A stretch of DNA of 64,000 bases from Atlantibacter subterraneus. GTDB taxonomy: Bacteria; Pseudomonadota; Gammaproteobacteria; Enterobacterales; Enterobacteriaceae. Below are positions 27,963-40,032 of the stretch, in pieces (position 1 is the stretch's first letter; each line of letters opens with the position of its first letter). The stretch covers positions 62,001 to 126,000 of the forward strand of contig NZ_VLPS01000001.1 of NCBI RefSeq assembly GCF_007570865.1, in the 5' to 3' direction. The notes under the pieces are model-generated. The model was not told the origin of the DNA and ran no database searches. It saw only the letters and a program-made list of their open reading frames with translations. Made by a program: the position numbers and the translations under genes.

Positions 27963-29096
27963 TTACTGCGCGCCGCCGTTTGTTATGAATGACTGTAATT
28001 GCGCCTCGCTGCTCAGACGTTGCTGGAGCGCGGCGGCTTCGGATTTACTGCTGAACGGCCCAAGCTGAACGCGATACACCGCGCCGTTCGGCGTCACGCG
28101 CCCCGGCACGCCGAACTGTTGGCTGAGCTTCTGCTGCCACTGGCTGGCGCGCGCGCTGTCACTGACCGCGCCCACCTGGACCACGTAGCTGCCGGTCGCG
28201 GCGGCTGCGGCTACGGGCGCATTGACGCTGCCCTGCACTGAACCCGGCGCGGTGACCGGCGCTGGCGCGGTTTGCGGCGCGGTAACCGGGGCAGCAACGG
28301 GTGCCGCAACCGGAGCTGGCGCATCGCTTTCAATCACACCGCTGTTCAGTGGCGTTGGCGCGCCTAAAAAGCCGCTGCTGCGGACCGGCGCGCCGGTAGT
28401 GTCTTCGCTTTGCAGCGTATCATTGCTGATGGCGCGCACATCGCCAGCGGGTTGCGCCTGCGGCATTGACGACGCGCTGCCCATGCCGGTATTCAGATCG
28501 GGGCGCGCGGGCAGAGCGTAAGTCTGTTTTGCCACTGTGGTGCAGGCCATTCCCGGGCCGGACAGGGAGCCATCCGGCGCAACGATAATCGGGTCGATAC
28601 GCACTTTGGTGTTATTCGAGGTGTTCAGACGGTCGGCGGATGCGCGGGACAGCGAAATAATCCGGTCGTTGCCATATGGGCCGCGATCGTTAATCCGCAC
28701 CACAATCATCCGACCATTCGCCAGGTTTGTGACGCGCGCGTAGCTCGGGATGGGCAGCGTTGGGTGCGCGGCGGTCAACTGCATCGGATCAAAGGCTTCG
28801 CCCGAGGCGGTCAGATTGCTGCCCGGCTCGGCGTCATAAATAGCGGCCAGCCCGGCCTGGCTGAAGCGCGAGGCGTCCTGCACGATTTTGTAGCTTTTGC
28901 CGTCGCGCTGATAATCCTGATTCACTGAAGGGTTCAGCGACTCATAGCGCGGCTCCGCGCCACCGATCTCCACAACCGGACCGTTACACACCGCAGGCTG
29001 TGGGGCCACGGTGGTAGGCGCCTGACCGTCATCATTTGAACTACAGGCCGCCAGCAATCCTGCCGCGACACAGACTCCAAGCCACTGCTTACGCAT
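27963..29096 (-). CDS. rlpA: Septal-ring lipoprotein RlpA
   Basis: 377 residues. Lipobox LLAAC puts the acylated Cys at 18. A double-psi beta-barrel lies at about 80–170 (GLAAIYD … VRINDRGPYG, with the lytic-transglycosylase His/Asp region). A long Pro/Ala linker with repeated AAPV/TAP units (about 250–295) follows, then a C-terminal SPOR domain (300–377) that binds denuded glycan strands. In Pseudomonas RlpA cleaves naked glycans; E. coli RlpA seems not to, so activity here is open. Confidence 0.94.
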   Translation of the reverse strand: MRKQWLGVCVAAGLLAACSSNDDGQAPTTVAPQPAVCNGPVVEIGGAEPRYESLNPSVNQDYQRDGKSYKIVQDASRFSQAGLAAIYDAEPGSNLTASGEAFDPMQLTAAHPTLPIPSYARVTNLANGRMIVVRINDRGPYGNDRIISLSRASADRLNTSNNTKVRIDPIIVAPDGSLSGPGMACTTVAKQTYALPARPDLNTGMGSASSMPQAQPAGDVRAISNDTLQSEDTTGAPVRSSGFLGAPTPLNSGVIESDAPAPVAAPVAAPVTAPQTAPAPVTAPGSVQGSVNAPVAAAAATGSYVVQVGAVSDSARASQWQQKLSQQFGVPGRVTPNGAVYRVQLGPFSSKSEAAALQQRLSSEAQLQSFITNGGAQ

Positions 29097-29106
29097 TCCG
29101 TTCCCC

Positions 29107-30219
29107 TTATACGCTTTTAGACAGCATTTTTCGGTGGGTATGTATCGACATCACGATACCAAACCCGGCCATCAGTACGATCAAGGCCGAGCCCCCATAG
29201 CTCACCAGAGGCAGCGGCACCCCAACCACGGGCAGAATACCGCTTACCATACCAATATTCACAAACACATAAACGAACAAAATCAGCATCAAACCGCCCG
29301 CCATAACCCGGCCAAAGGTGGTTTGCGCCCGGGCCGCTATCCACAGCCCGCGCATAATCAGCAGAATGTAGAGCGCCAGCAGGATCAGCACGCCCACCAG
29401 CCCCAGTTCTTCCGCCAGCACCGCAAAGATAAAGTCGGTATGGCGCTCGGGCAAAAACTCCAGTTGCGACTGGGTGCCGTGCAGCCAGCCTTTGCCGCGC
29501 AAACCGCCTGACCCAATAGCAATTTTAGACTGAATAATATGATAGCCCGCGCCGAGCGGATCGGATTCCGGGTCGAGCAGCATCATCACGCGCTGACGCT
29601 GATAATCATGCATCAGGAAGAACCACAGAATCGGGATAAACGCCGCCACCAGCAGGACGGCGATTAAAATCAGCCGCCAGCTCAGGCCGGACAAGAACAG
29701 CACGAACAGGCCGGAAAGCGCCACCAGAATTGAGGTGCCGAGGTCCGGCTGCGCCGCCACCAGCAGCGTCGGCATAAAGATCAGCACCAGCGCGATACCG
29801 GTGTTCTTCAGGCTGGGCGGGCAGACGTCGCGGTTGATAAAGCGCGCCACCATCAGCGGCACCGCGATTTTGGCGATTTCCGAGGGCTGGAAGCGAACGA
29901 TGCCCAAATCCAGCCAGCGCTGCGCCCCTTTGGAGATGGCCCCGAAGGCGTCCACCGCCACCAGCAAAATAATACACACGATATACAGATAGGGTGCCCA
30001 GCCCTCGTATACGCGCGGGGGAATTTGCGCCATCACTACCATCACTACCAGCCCCATCAGGATCTGGCCGATTTTACGTTCGGTCATATCCAGGTCCTGG
30101 CCGCTGGCGCTCCAGATAACCAGGGCGCTGTAGGTTAACAGCGCCAGGATGATCAGCATAAAAGTGGGATCGAGATGAATTTTATCCCAGATGGTTTTTT
30201 TATTCGGATTGTCGGTCAT
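29107..30219 (-). CDS. mrdB: SEDS peptidoglycan polymerase RodA
   Basis: 370 residues, ten membrane segments, exact E. coli length. SEDS signatures [18 protein letters not shown] and the essential Asp loop ([18 protein letters not shown]) are present. It polymerises lipid II during rod elongation with PBP2. Its ATG overlaps the mrdA stop (TAATG), so the two partners are translationally coupled. Confidence 0.98.
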   Translation of the reverse strand: MTDNPNKKTIWDKIHLDPTFMLIILALLTYSALVIWSASGQDLDMTERKIGQILMGLVVMVVMAQIPPRVYEGWAPYLYIVCIILLVAVDAFGAISKGAQRWLDLGIVRFQPSEIAKIAVPLMVARFINRDVCPPSLKNTGIALVLIFMPTLLVAAQPDLGTSILVALSGLFVLFLSGLSWRLILIAVLLVAAFIPILWFFLMHDYQRQRVMMLLDPESDPLGAGYHIIQSKIAIGSGGLRGKGWLHGTQSQLEFLPERHTDFIFAVLAEELGLVGVLILLALYILLIMRGLWIAARAQTTFGRVMAGGLMLILFVYVFVNIGMVSGILPVVGVPLPLVSYGGSALIVLMAGFGIVMSIHTHRKMLSKSV

Positions 30220-32117
30220 TAGTCCTCCGCCGCGGCCACGGCCGGATTTTCAGCGGGCAGTTCGGTGTTGTTATCCCCGAGCATGATATGGTCGAGGATC
30301 TGGCGCATGATAGTCCCAACCGCCGGGCCAGCGCCGCCGTTCTCCAAGATCATGGCGACCGCGACCTGCGGTTTATCGTACGGGGCGAATGCGGTCATCA
30401 GTTTGTGGTCGCGCAGACGCTCGGCAATGCGGTGGGCGTTATAGGTTTCGTTGGCTTTCAGGCCGAAAACCTGCGCAGTACCCGACTTCGCGGCGATTTT
30501 ATACGGTGCGCTGGCAAAGTATTTATGACCGGTACCGTTGGCGCGGTTCGCCACGCCGTACATCCCGTCTTTGGCGATTTCCCAGTAGCCGGAGTGGATA
30601 TCGCCCACCGGCGGCTGCTCCGGTTGCACCCAGGGCTGCTGTTTGCCGTCGATGGTGGTGCTCATCAACAGATGCGGCACTTTTACGATGCCGTCGTTAA
30701 TCAGGATCATCATCGCTTTATTCATCTGTAGCGGCGTCGAGGTCCAGTAACCCTGGCCGATACCGACCGGGATGGTGTCCCCCTGATACCAGGGCTTCTT
30801 AAAGCGCTTTTGCTTCCATTCGCGGGTCGGCATGTTGCCGGAGCGCTCTTCCGCCAGGTCGATACCGGTGTAATGACCATAGCCGAATTTGCTCATCCAT
30901 TCGGAAAGGCGGTCAATGCCCATGTCGTAGGCAACCTGATAGAAGAAAGTATCCGCCGACTCTTCCAGCGATTTAGTAATGTTCAGGCGGCCGTGGCCCC
31001 ATTTTTTCCAGTCGCGATAGCGTTTTTCTGAACCGGGCAGTTGCCACCAGCCGGGGTCGAATAGCGTGGTATTGCGGGTGATCACCCCGGAACTCAGCGC
31101 CGAAACGGCAACATAAGGCTTCACGGTAGACGCTGGCGGGTAGATCCCCTGGGTGGCGCGGTTCACCAGCGGGGTGTTTGGATCGTTCAGCAGCGCCGAA
31201 TAATCCTTGCTGGAGATACCGTCAACGAACAGGTTAGGGTTATAGCTGGGGGTGGATACCATCGCCAGCACGCCGCCGGTACGCGGATCGGTGACGACCA
31301 CTGCTGCACGGCTGCCCTGCAACAGCGTCTCGATGTAGGCCTGCAGCTGTAAATCAATGGTCAGATGAATATCGTGCCCGGCCTGCGGCGGCACTTCTTT
31401 CAGCTGGCGGATCACCCGGCCACGGTTGTTAACCTCTACCTCTTCATAGCCGGTCTGGCCGTGCAGCACATCCTCATAGAAGCGCTCAATGCCCAGTTTG
31501 CCGATATCGTGGGTTGCGGCATAGTTCGCCAGCTTGCCGTCTTTGTCGAGGCGCTCCACGTCTTTATCGTTGATTTTCGACACGTAGCCGATAACGTGGG
31601 TCAGGGCGGAACCATAGGGGTAGTAGCGGCGCTTATAGCCTTTCACTTCCACGCCGGGAAAGCGGTACTGGTTCACGGCGAAACGCGCCACCTGCACTTC
31701 CGTCAGGTTGGTTTTCACCGGGATGGAGGTAAAACGATGGGAGCGGGAACGCTCTTTTTTGAACGCCGCGATGTCGTCATCCGTCAGATCCACCACGCCG
31801 CGCAGCGCATCGAGCGTCTGCTGCACGTTATCGACTTTTTCCGGCATCATCTCGATTTGGTAGATGGTGCGGTTGAGGGCCAGCGGGATGCCGTTGCGAT
31901 CGTAAATAATGCCGCGGCTGGGTGGGATCGGTACCAGCTTGATGCGGTTTTCGTTGGAGCGCGTCTGGTAATCGGTGAAGCGCAGGATCTGCAAATTATA
32001 GAGATTCGCGATCAGTATGCCGGTAAGCAGTAAAATCCCTAAAAAGGCGACCAGAGCCCGACGCACAAAAAGCGCGGACTCAGCCGAATAGTCGCGAAAA
32101 GAATTCTGTAATTTCAT
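30219..32117 (-). CDS. mrdA: Penicillin-binding protein 2, elongation transpeptidase
   Basis: 632 residues. One N-terminal membrane helix (23–41), a pedestal domain, then the transpeptidase domain with Ser330-xx-Lys333 (PASTVK), the SADTF motif and KSGTAQ. Bitopic class-B PBP that crosslinks strands made by RodA. It lies between rlmH and mrdB as in E. coli. Confidence 0.98.
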   Translation of the reverse strand: MKLQNSFRDYSAESALFVRRALVAFLGILLLTGILIANLYNLQILRFTDYQTRSNENRIKLVPIPPSRGIIYDRNGIPLALNRTIYQIEMMPEKVDNVQQTLDALRGVVDLTDDDIAAFKKERSRSHRFTSIPVKTNLTEVQVARFAVNQYRFPGVEVKGYKRRYYPYGSALTHVIGYVSKINDKDVERLDKDGKLANYAATHDIGKLGIERFYEDVLHGQTGYEEVEVNNRGRVIRQLKEVPPQAGHDIHLTIDLQLQAYIETLLQGSRAAVVVTDPRTGGVLAMVSTPSYNPNLFVDGISSKDYSALLNDPNTPLVNRATQGIYPPASTVKPYVAVSALSSGVITRNTTLFDPGWWQLPGSEKRYRDWKKWGHGRLNITKSLEESADTFFYQVAYDMGIDRLSEWMSKFGYGHYTGIDLAEERSGNMPTREWKQKRFKKPWYQGDTIPVGIGQGYWTSTPLQMNKAMMILINDGIVKVPHLLMSTTIDGKQQPWVQPEQPPVGDIHSGYWEIAKDGMYGVANRANGTGHKYFASAPYKIAAKSGTAQVFGLKANETYNAHRIAERLRDHKLMTAFAPYDKPQVAVAMILENGGAGPAVGTIMRQILDHIMLGDNNTELPAENPAVAAAED

Positions 32118-32143
32118 CCGCTGCTTAATCTACCTGGTAGCGT

Positions 32144-32611
32144 TTACTCACGATGGTAAGGGTGGTTGGTGGTAATACTCCACGCCCGATAAAGGCTTTC
32201 TGCGACCAGAACACGCACCAGCGGGTGCGGCAGCGTCAGCGCAGAGAGCGACCAGCTCTGTTCGGCAGCGGCTTTACAGGCTGGCGATAACCCTTCCGGG
32301 CCACCAATAAGCAGACTCACGTCTCGACCATCCAGCTTCCAGCGTTCCAGTTCATTGGCAAGCTGCGGGGTATCCCACGGACGGCCTGGAATATCGAGCG
32401 TGACAATGCGATTTTTGCCTGCTGCGGCCAACATCAGTTCGCCTTCTTTATCGAGAATGCGCTTGATGTCGGCGTTTTTGCCCCGCTTACCCGCCGGGAT
32501 TTCGATCAGTTCGAACGGCATGTCTTTCGGAAAGCGGCGCAGATATTCGGTAAACCCGGTTTGCACCCAGTCGGGCATTTTGGTGCCAACGGCGACCAGT
32601 TGCAACTTCAC
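32144..32611 (-). CDS. rlmH: 23S rRNA pseudouridine-1915 N3-methyltransferase RlmH
   Basis: 155 residues, SPOUT-class. The knot region is LLIGGPEGL with the C-terminal [25 protein letters not shown], both diagnostic. It methylates pseudouridine 1915 in helix 69 of 70S ribosomes. The gene is 3 bases from the rsfS stop, consistent with co-expression. Confidence 0.98.
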   Translation of the reverse strand: MKLQLVAVGTKMPDWVQTGFTEYLRRFPKDMPFELIEIPAGKRGKNADIKRILDKEGELMLAAAGKNRIVTLDIPGRPWDTPQLANELERWKLDGRDVSLLIGGPEGLSPACKAAAEQSWSLSALTLPHPLVRVLVAESLYRAWSITTNHPYHRE

Positions 32612-32614
32612 GCC

Positions 32615-33028
<414 letters not shown>

Positions 33029-33171
33029 CTATCATCCCACCGCTAACCTGAGTTTGCATCGCCATTTTTGTAAAACAATTTAGAAAATGGCCGTCGGCGG
33101 GAGAAAGTCTGGCAGCGGAGGATATCAGCCTTATATAGCCTGTCAATACGCAACGGCCCGCCAGAAGAAAA

Positions 33172-33792
33172 TCAGATGTCTCCACTCGGGTGAATAACCG
33201 CTGCCGCCCGGTTATTCAGGGTGCGCAGCGTGACGAAATCCTGCTGGATTTCCACCATGCTCCAGCTACCCTGCTCGATCATAAAGTGCCACAGCGACGG
33301 CGGCGGCAGCCCCATCAGGGTGGCGATAAGCAGGCTCAGCACGCCCTGATGGCTAACCACCAGGATATTTTCCTGTGGCATAGCGCGCAAATCACGGGAA
33401 AGCGCCAAAACCCGCTGCGAAAAATTCTGAAAACCTTCACCGTTGGTGGGAACGGTGTTTTGCCAGTCCCGGCACCAGGCGGCATAGGTGACCGCGTCTT
33501 CGCGCTGCAAATCGAGATGATGGCGCATTTCCCAGTCGCCAAAATGCATCTCATTGAGCAGCGGATTGGTTTCAATGGCCCGGTCGCGGCCTTCCAGCAC
33601 CAGGTGGGCAGTATGCTGCGCCCGGCCCAGCGCACTGCTCAGCACCCGATCGAAAGAGACTGCCTGAAGCAGCTGCCCCACCTGCGTCGCTTGACGGATG
33701 CCCTGCTCGGTGAGTGCGGTTTCACTACGTCCGCTGTACAACCCGGCGACGTTCGCCTCGGTTTGTCCATGTCTTACCAGCCAGAGTTTCAT
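33172..33792 (-). CDS. cobC: Alpha-ribazole-5'-phosphate phosphatase CobC
   Basis: 206 residues, histidine phosphatase family. LVRHGQTEAN gives the phosphorylated His8, and LVVSHQGVLS the second catalytic His. It removes phosphate from alpha-ribazole phosphate or adenosylcobalamin phosphate late in B12 assembly. AAGGAG precedes the ATG. It diverges from cobD with about 96 bases between starts. Confidence 0.93.
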   Translation of the reverse strand: MKLWLVRHGQTEANVAGLYSGRSETALTEQGIRQATQVGQLLQAVSFDRVLSSALGRAQHTAHLVLEGRDRAIETNPLLNEMHFGDWEMRHHLDLQREDAVTYAAWCRDWQNTVPTNGEGFQNFSQRVLALSRDLRAMPQENILVVSHQGVLSLLIATLMGLPPPSLWHFMIEQGSWSMVEIQQDFVTLRTLNNRAAAVIHPSGDI

Positions 33793-33888
33793 GCATTGCT
33801 CCTTAATTCACCGCTATTGAGTCTACCATCAGTCGCAGCCTGACGCAGGCTTTGGGGTAAGATGGCGTTTTACGTTGACGGAGGCGAG

Positions 33889-34974
33889 ATGTTTACCAGC
33901 AATCATGGCGGCAATATTCGCGAAGCAGGGGCGCTGGCCGGGGTGGATCCGGCGCAGCTGATTGATTTCAGCGCCAATATCAATCCGCTCGGGATGCCTG
34001 CCACCCTGAGGCGTGCCATTACTGAAAATCTCGACGCGGCGCAGCGCTATCCGGACCCGGAGTATCTGGCGCTGCACCAGGCGCTGGCGGCACATCATCA
34101 CCTGCCGCTGAGCTGGCTGATGGCGGGCAATGGCGAAACCGAACTGATTTTCCAGCTGTTGGCCCATCTCGCGCCGCGTCACGCGCTGCTGCTGACGCCG
34201 GGGTTTGCCGAATATCGCCGGGCATTAACCCGGGTGGGATGCCGTATTACCGACTATCCGTTAACCGAAGCCGATGGCTGGCAGCCGGATAGCCGATTGC
34301 TGTCGGCCCTGACGCCGGATCTTGACTGCCTGGTGTTGTGTACGCCCAACAATCCCACCGGATTAATGCCGGAGCGCGAGTTAATGCAGGCGATCGTTGC
34401 CCGCTGTGCTGAACAGGGTATCGCGCTGGTGGTCGACGAGGCGTTTATCGACTTTATACCCGATGCTACCGGCTGTACTGGCTGGCTTGCGGAGCATCCC
34501 AACCTGTGGATTTTGCGTTCGCTGACTAAGTTCTATGCCATTCCCGGCCTGCGGTTGGGCTACTTAATCAACAGCGACGCGTCGCGCATGGCGGCATTGC
34601 GCGCCAGCCGCGAGCCCTGGACCATTAATGCCTTCGCGGCGCTGGCGGGGGAAATCGTTCTTAATGACGAAGCTTATCAACAGGCGACCTTTCACTGGCT
34701 GGAAACGGAACGGCGCTTTTTATGGCAGGCGCTCAATGCGCAGCCGTTTATCACCGTGTGGCCAGGAGAGGCAAACTATCTGTTTTTCCGCTACGACGGC
34801 GAGCAGGACTTGCAGCGCCGGTTATTGGCGCAGCATATTTTGATCCGCAGTTGTGCGAACTATCCGGGGCTGGATCCGCGTTATTTTCGGGTAGCGGTGA
34901 AAAGCCGGGCAGACAACGAGGCGCTGATCGCCGCGTTAGTGGCAATCAGTCACGATACAAACCGTGGCGCGTGA
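33889..34974 (+). CDS. cobD: L-threonine-O-3-phosphate decarboxylase CobD
   Basis: 361 residues from ATG 33889 (GGAGG upstream; the longer frame to 33862 is not needed). It is a fold-type I PLP enzyme: AHGGNIRE-like start ([10 protein letters not shown]), [13 protein letters not shown], and the PLP lysine Lys214 in [17 protein letters not shown]. It makes (R)-1-amino-2-propanol phosphate, the linker of the B12 nucleotide loop. Present beside cobC in Salmonella, absent from E. coli K-12. The 3' end overlaps the convergent nadD by 29 bases. Confidence 0.95.
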   Translation: MFTSNHGGNIREAGALAGVDPAQLIDFSANINPLGMPATLRRAITENLDAAQRYPDPEYLALHQALAAHHHLPLSWLMAGNGETELIFQLLAHLAPRHALLLTPGFAEYRRALTRVGCRITDYPLTEADGWQPDSRLLSALTPDLDCLVLCTPNNPTGLMPERELMQAIVARCAEQGIALVVDEAFIDFIPDATGCTGWLAEHPNLWILRSLTKFYAIPGLRLGYLINSDASRMAALRASREPWTINAFAALAGEIVLNDEAYQQATFHWLETERRFLWQALNAQPFITVWPGEANYLFFRYDGEQDLQRRLLAQHILIRSCANYPGLDPRYFRVAVKSRADNEALIAALVAISHDTNRGA

Positions 34975-35593
34975 TGTAGTCCATCACCGGGCCGGGAACG
35001 AGATCGTCGCAGGGCTGGCCGTTCTCCAGACGCTGGCGAATGTCGGTGGCCGAAATCGCTAACAGCGGCGTGTCGGCAAGAAAAATTTTCCCGGCGGGCA
35101 GGGCGTGGAGTTCGCCTGCATCGGCTGCCAGATGCTGTTCCAGCCAGCGCTGCTGTTCGGCGTCGGGCATGGTGAGAGGGTAACCCGGTCGGCGACACAC
35201 CAGCAGGTGGCAGCAGGCGAGAATATCGGCATAGCGGTGCCAGGTGCGAAACGCCAGCAGCGAGTCCTGGCCGATGATAAACCCCAGCGGCTGCGCGGCA
35301 CCCTGTTCATTACGCAGCGCTTCCATGGTGTCTGCAGTCCAGGAGGGCATGGCGCGTTGCAGTTCCCGGTCATCGAGTTCAAACAGCGCATTGTTATGGA
35401 TCGCTGCTTCAATCATCGCTTTACGCTGAGCGCTGCTGGCCTCGGGCTGAGGCCGATGGGGCGGCACGTTATTGGGGATAATCACGACTTTTTGCAGACC
35501 CACCTGACGTGCGAGCGCTTCTACCGGTTTGATATGGCCGAAGTGAATGGGATCGAACGTCCCGCCGTAATACGCCAGCAGCGGCTTAGCCAT
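34946..35593 (-). CDS. nadD: Nicotinate-mononucleotide adenylyltransferase NadD
   Basis: 215 residues from ATG 35593. The nucleotidyltransferase signature [14 protein letters not shown] and the [13 protein letters not shown] motif are intact, and [13 protein letters not shown] matches E. coli. It adenylates nicotinate mononucleotide in NAD synthesis. The start overlaps the holA stop by 8 bases (ATGGCTAA), so it is coupled to holA. The ATG at 35671 would lie deep inside holA and is rejected. Confidence 0.97.
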   Translation of the reverse strand: MAKPLLAYYGGTFDPIHFGHIKPVEALARQVGLQKVVIIPNNVPPHRPQPEASSAQRKAMIEAAIHNNALFELDDRELQRAMPSWTADTMEALRNEQGAAQPLGFIIGQDSLLAFRTWHRYADILACCHLLVCRRPGYPLTMPDAEQQRWLEQHLAADAGELHALPAGKIFLADTPLLAISATDIRQRLENGQPCDDLVPGPVMDYITRHGLYRD

Positions 35594-36617
35594 GAATAAA
35601 CACGTCCGGTAAGGCTTTATGGCACAGTAGCAGGGATAAGCCTTCCAGCTCCTGCCATACCGATTGGCCATAATCCTGTTTCAGCGTCAGTTCAATCTGC
35701 GCCAGCAGGCTGACCGCCTGGCGCAACTGATCGTCACTCAGCCGGGTTAGCGCATCGCTCAGCAGCGCCCGGCGGTTTTGCCAGACCCGATGCTGATCGA
35801 ACAAATTGCGCAGCGGCGTGTGTTGCGACTGGCGTTTAAGCGTGACCATCAGCAGCAGTTCCCGTTGCACGGTGCGCAGCAGGATCACCGGTTCGCTGCC
35901 CTCCAGCCGTAGCTGTTGCAGAATGTGCAGCGCGCGTTTGCTTTTGCCGGCCAGCAGCGCATCCACCCAGTGGAACGGCGTGAAATGCGCGGCGTCGTTA
36001 ACCGCCTGTTCCACGCGCGGCAGGGTGAGTTTACCGTCAGGCCACAGCAGCGCCAGCCGATCCAACGCCTGAGCCAGCGCCAGCAGGTTGCCTTCGTAGC
36101 AGTAGCAGAGTAGCTGGCTGGCCGCGTCATCCAGCGTGAGCTGGCGGCTTTTCGCCCGGTTAGCCACCCAGCGCGGCAGCTGCGCCTGTTCGGGCGTCTG
36201 GCAATTAACCATCACGCCGCGGCTGGACAGGGCGGTACACCAGGCGGCATTTTCCTGGGCTTTGGTGAGCTTAACCGCACGCACCACCAGCAGCAGATCC
36301 TCGTGCAGCAGGTTGACCAGCTCGGCTAACTTATCGTTAATCGCCGCGTTGGGGCCGTTGTCGGGAAGGATCAGCAGCAGCGTCTGGCGGCTGGCAAACA
36401 GGCTTAACGCGCGGGTGATCGAGAAAATCTCTTCCCAGTCGGTTTGCGCATCAATCTGGCGGGTATGGTGCTCGTCGAAGCCTTGTTCCTGCGCGGCCTG
36501 ACGGATGGCGTCCTGGCTTTCCTGCAGCAACAGCGGATCGTTTCCGGTCAGCAGATACGCCGCGCGCAGCCCTTCTTTGAGCTGCGCGCGGAGTTGTTCA
36601 GGCCAAACTCTGACCAT
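35586..36617 (-). CDS. holA: DNA polymerase III delta subunit HolA
   Basis: 343 residues, the E. coli length. Begins [37 protein letters not shown]+-like clamp-loader subunit without a Walker A motif, with the wrench motif region that opens the beta clamp near residues 70–75 (LSLFASRQ). The start overlaps the lptE stop (TAATG). Confidence 0.97.
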   Translation of the reverse strand: MVRVWPEQLRAQLKEGLRAAYLLTGNDPLLLQESQDAIRQAAQEQGFDEHHTRQIDAQTDWEEIFSITRALSLFASRQTLLLILPDNGPNAAINDKLAELVNLLHEDLLLVVRAVKLTKAQENAAWCTALSSRGVMVNCQTPEQAQLPRWVANRAKSRQLTLDDAASQLLCYCYEGNLLALAQALDRLALLWPDGKLTLPRVEQAVNDAAHFTPFHWVDALLAGKSKRALHILQQLRLEGSEPVILLRTVQRELLLMVTLKRQSQHTPLRNLFDQHRVWQNRRALLSDALTRLSDDQLRQAVSLLAQIELTLKQDYGQSVWQELEGLSLLLCHKALPDVFIHG

Positions 36618-37207
36618 TACTGAGCGGAAAGCGTGGTAGAAACGCGGCCCGACGAGGTCGTCGTGCTGCTCTGCTGGGCGGTCGGCGCTTCAGATTTGGT
36701 GGCTTCCAGATCTTTCACCTGTACCGACATCAGCTTACGGATCAGCTGTTCCGCCGCGCGGTCATACATTTCCTGGATAATGATGTCCTGTTCGGCATCT
36801 TTCGCCAGCGCGGTGAGCGGGTTGTCGAAGAACGAGCGGAACACTTTGGTGCTGATCGGGTAAATATCGTGGCCCGGGATCAGCACTGTAGCATTGACCG
36901 TCATCACCATCTGATATTCCGCCGTACGGCCATCCTGGAAGACCGACGCGGTATCCTGAGATATCAACGCGCCGCCAAGACGCAGAGACGGAATGTCTTT
37001 ACGCACTTTACTCGGCTCAACTATTTCCACACCGTTCAGACGCAACTGCTTACGCACCGCGCGGCTTAATGGGCCATACGGGTCACCTGAATCCAGGATC
37101 AGCGTATGCATTTGCTCAGGCACCTGGGTGGTGCTGCGCAAGTGCCAGCCACATCCGGCGGTCACCAGTACCGCCAGGCTCACTATCAGAGTGATGAGAT
37201 ATCGCAC
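36617..37207 (-). CDS. lptE: LPS-assembly lipoprotein LptE
   Basis: 196 residues. Lipobox LVTAGC gives acylated Cys19 and the [14 protein letters not shown] start is characteristic. It plugs the LptD barrel and helps insert LPS in the outer leaflet. It follows leuS by 14 bases and is coupled to holA. The last 25 residues are Thr/Ser/Gln-rich and poorly conserved. Confidence 0.97.
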   Translation of the reverse strand: MRYLITLIVSLAVLVTAGCGWHLRSTTQVPEQMHTLILDSGDPYGPLSRAVRKQLRLNGVEIVEPSKVRKDIPSLRLGGALISQDTASVFQDGRTAEYQMVMTVNATVLIPGHDIYPISTKVFRSFFDNPLTALAKDAEQDIIIQEMYDRAAEQLIRKLMSVQVKDLEATKSEAPTAQQSSTTTSSGRVSTTLSAQ

Positions 37208-37221
37208 GCTTCCTCCTGCGC

Positions 37222-39804
37222 TTAGCCAACAACCAGGTTAAGCAATTTACCCGGTACGTAAATCACTTTACGTACAGTTACGCCTTCAAGATACTTCGCG
37301 ACCAGATGTTCCTGAGCGGCGCGCTCGCGCACCTGTTGTTCAGTGGCATCGGCCGGAACGGTAATTTTACCGCGCACTTTGCCGTTAACCTGCACCACCA
37401 CCAGACGGGAATCTTCCACCATGGCGCTTTCGTCGGCCTGCGGCCACGGCGCGTTATCGATATCGCCTTCGCCGTTCAGTTCCTGCCACAGCGTAAAGCA
37501 GACGTGCGGGGTGAACGGATACAGCATACGCACCACCGCCAGCAGGGCTTCACGCATCAATGCGCGGTCTTGCTCGCTTTCCTGCGCCGCTTTCACCAAC
37601 TTGTTCATCAGTTCCATGATCGCGGCGATGGCGGTGTTGAAGGTCTGACGGCGGCCGATATCATCGGTCACTTTCGCGATGGTTTTGTGGATATCGCGAC
37701 GCAGCGCTTTCTGATCTTCGGTCAGCGCCGCGACGTCCAGATTGCCCGCAGCGCCCTGCGCCGTGTGCTCGTAAACCAGTCGCCAGACGCGTTTCAGGAA
37801 GCGGTTAGCTCCTTCAACGCCGGATTCCTGCCATTCCAGCGTCATATCTGCCGGAGAGGCAAACATCATAAACAGACGCACGGTATCCGCGCCGTAACGC
37901 TCTACCATCACCTGCGGGTCGATGCCGTTGTTTTTCGACTTCGACATTTTGCTCATGCCAGCATAGACCAGTTCGTGGCCCGCTGCGTCAGTGGCTTTAA
38001 CAATACGGCCTTTATCGTCACGCTCAACGATGGCGTCTACCGGGGAAACCCAGTTGCGCTCGCCGCTGGCGCCCACGTAGTAGAACGCATCCGCCAGCAC
38101 CATGCCCTGGCAGAGCAGCTGTTTGGCAGGCTCGTTGGAGTTCACCATTCCGGCATCGCGCATCAGCTTGTGGAAGAAGCGGAAGTACAGCAGGTGCATG
38201 ATCGCGTGTTCGATACCGCCGATATAAATATCCACCGGCAGCCAGTAGTTGGCGGCTTTCGAATCGAGCATGCCTTTATCGTACTGCGGGCAGGTGTAGC
38301 GCGCGTAATACCAGGAAGACTCCATAAAGGTGTCGAAGGTATCGGTTTCACGCAGCGCAGGCTGGCCGTTAACGCTGGTTTTCGCCCACTCCGGGTCGGC
38401 TTTGATCGGGCTGGTGATGCCGTCCATCACCACATCTTCCGGCAGGATCACCGGCAGCTGATCTTCCGGGGTCGGGATCACGGTGCCGTCTTCCAGGGTG
38501 ACCATCGGGATAGGCGCGCCCCAATAACGCTGACGGGAAACGCCCCAGTCGCGCAGACGGTAGTTAATTTTGCGCTCGCCGACGCCTTTGGCGGCCAGTT
38601 TGTCGGCAATGGCGTTAAACGCTTGTTCAAACGGCAGGCCGTCGAATTCACCAGAGTTGAACAGCACGCCTTTTTCAGTCAGCGCCTGCTGCGACAGTTC
38701 CGGCTCGGAGCCGTCCTGTGCCAGGATAACCGGCTTGATCGCCAGTCCGTATTTGGTGGCGAATTCCCAGTCGCGCTGGTCGTGGCCCGGAACGGCCATC
38801 ACGGCACCGGTGCCGTATTCCATCAGCACAAAGTTCGCGACCCATACCGGTACGGCTTCACCGGTCAGCGGATGGATGGCGTTGAAGCCGGTTGCCATGC
38901 CTTTTTTCTCCATCGTCGCCATGTCGGCCTCGGCAACTTTGGTATTTCGGCATTCAGCAATGAAATCGCCCAGCGCTGGGTTGGTCGCTGCGGCAGCCTG
39001 CGCCAGCGGATGGCCCGCCGCCACGGCCAGATAGGTCACGCCCATAAAGGTGTCCGGGCGAGTGGTGTACACCGTCAGTTTGTCGGCGCGGCTTTCCACA
39101 TCGAAGGTAATTTCCACGCCTTCGGAGCGGCCAATCCAGTTGCGCTGCATGGTTTTAACGGTATCCGGCCACTGGTCCAGTTTATCCAGATCGCTCAGCA
39201 GCTCGTCAGCGTAGGCGGTGATTTTGATAAACCACTGTGGGATCTCTTTACGCTCGACTTTGGTGTCGCAGCGCCAGCAGCAGCCGTCGATAACCTGCTC
39301 GTTCGCCAGTACGGTCTGGTCGTTCGGGCACCAGTTCACCGCAGAGGTTTTCTTGTACACCAGCCCTTTTTTATACAGCTCGGTAAAGAACTTCTGCTCC
39401 CAGCGGTAGTATTCCGGGGTACAGGTCGCCAGCTCGCGGCTCCAGTCGTAACCAAAGCCCAGCATTTTGAGCTGGTTCTTCATGTAATTGATGTTGTCGT
39501 AGGTCCACGGCGCGGGCGCGGTGTTGTTTTTTACCGCTGCGCCTTCCGCAGGCAGGCCGAACGCATCCCAGCCGATCGGCTGAAGCACGTTTTTACCCAG
39601 CATGCGCTGGTAACGGGCAATCACATCGCCGATGGTGTAGTTACGGACGTGACCCATGTGTAGTCGACCAGAAGGATAGGGAAGCATCGACAGGCAGTAA
39701 TACTTCTCTTTGCTCTCGTCTTCAGTCACTTCGAATGTGCGCTTCTCTTCCCAGTGATGCTGTACGTGGGATTCAATCTCTTCCGGGCGATATTGCTCTT
39801 GCAT
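37222..39804 (-). CDS. leuS: Leucyl-tRNA synthetase
   Basis: 860 residues from ATG 39804, the exact E. coli length ([12 protein letters not shown]). Class I signatures [15 protein letters not shown] (HIGH) and [12 protein letters not shown] (KMSKS), a zinc-ribbon region ([22 protein letters not shown]) and the CP1 editing domain (TTRPDTFMG) are intact. It heads the leuS-lptE-holA-nadD transcription unit. An in-frame upstream extension to 39873 has no ribosome-binding site. Confidence 0.98.
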   Translation of the reverse strand: MQEQYRPEEIESHVQHHWEEKRTFEVTEDESKEKYYCLSMLPYPSGRLHMGHVRNYTIGDVIARYQRMLGKNVLQPIGWDAFGLPAEGAAVKNNTAPAPWTYDNINYMKNQLKMLGFGYDWSRELATCTPEYYRWEQKFFTELYKKGLVYKKTSAVNWCPNDQTVLANEQVIDGCCWRCDTKVERKEIPQWFIKITAYADELLSDLDKLDQWPDTVKTMQRNWIGRSEGVEITFDVESRADKLTVYTTRPDTFMGVTYLAVAAGHPLAQAAAATNPALGDFIAECRNTKVAEADMATMEKKGMATGFNAIHPLTGEAVPVWVANFVLMEYGTGAVMAVPGHDQRDWEFATKYGLAIKPVILAQDGSEPELSQQALTEKGVLFNSGEFDGLPFEQAFNAIADKLAAKGVGERKINYRLRDWGVSRQRYWGAPIPMVTLEDGTVIPTPEDQLPVILPEDVVMDGITSPIKADPEWAKTSVNGQPALRETDTFDTFMESSWYYARYTCPQYDKGMLDSKAANYWLPVDIYIGGIEHAIMHLLYFRFFHKLMRDAGMVNSNEPAKQLLCQGMVLADAFYYVGASGERNWVSPVDAIVERDDKGRIVKATDAAGHELVYAGMSKMSKSKNNGIDPQVMVERYGADTVRLFMMFASPADMTLEWQESGVEGANRFLKRVWRLVYEHTAQGAAGNLDVAALTEDQKALRRDIHKTIAKVTDDIGRRQTFNTAIAAIMELMNKLVKAAQESEQDRALMREALLAVVRMLYPFTPHVCFTLWQELNGEGDIDNAPWPQADESAMVEDSRLVVVQVNGKVRGKITVPADATEQQVRERAAQEHLVAKYLEGVTVRKVIYVPGKLLNLVVG

Positions 39805-40032
39805 GGCAGCCAGTGGTCCTGTTTTCATTGCCGCTACGTGGGTAGCATGTATGAGTGTGATTAAGATCGGCATAGCATAGCCGATTCGACTGCGGCAAAA
39901 CAGCCTTTGATTGGTTTCCCTCTCGCCCCCAACCTTTGCATTCCTTTACCCGCGATGTGCGTCGGCTAACATAGCCAACCGGGATTAACGTCTATTATTA
40001 GAAGACGTTACCCGACCAGGAGAAGTGCTGAA

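Noticed and set aside
30288-32033. Long antisense frames over mrdA
   Set aside because: Shadow frames; mrdA matches PBP2 residue by residue.
33793-33888. Cobalamin riboswitch between cobC and cobD
   Set aside because: The gap is only 96 bases and lacks a B12-box; cobCD are not in the main cob operon.
37306-39663. 785-codon open frame antisense to leuS
   Set aside because: It mirrors the codon pattern of leuS, has no ribosome-binding site or recognisable domain, and leuS is certain.
39805-39873. Upstream extension of leuS as a leucine leader peptide
   Set aside because: In frame with leuS, no Leu run, no terminator/antiterminator pair.
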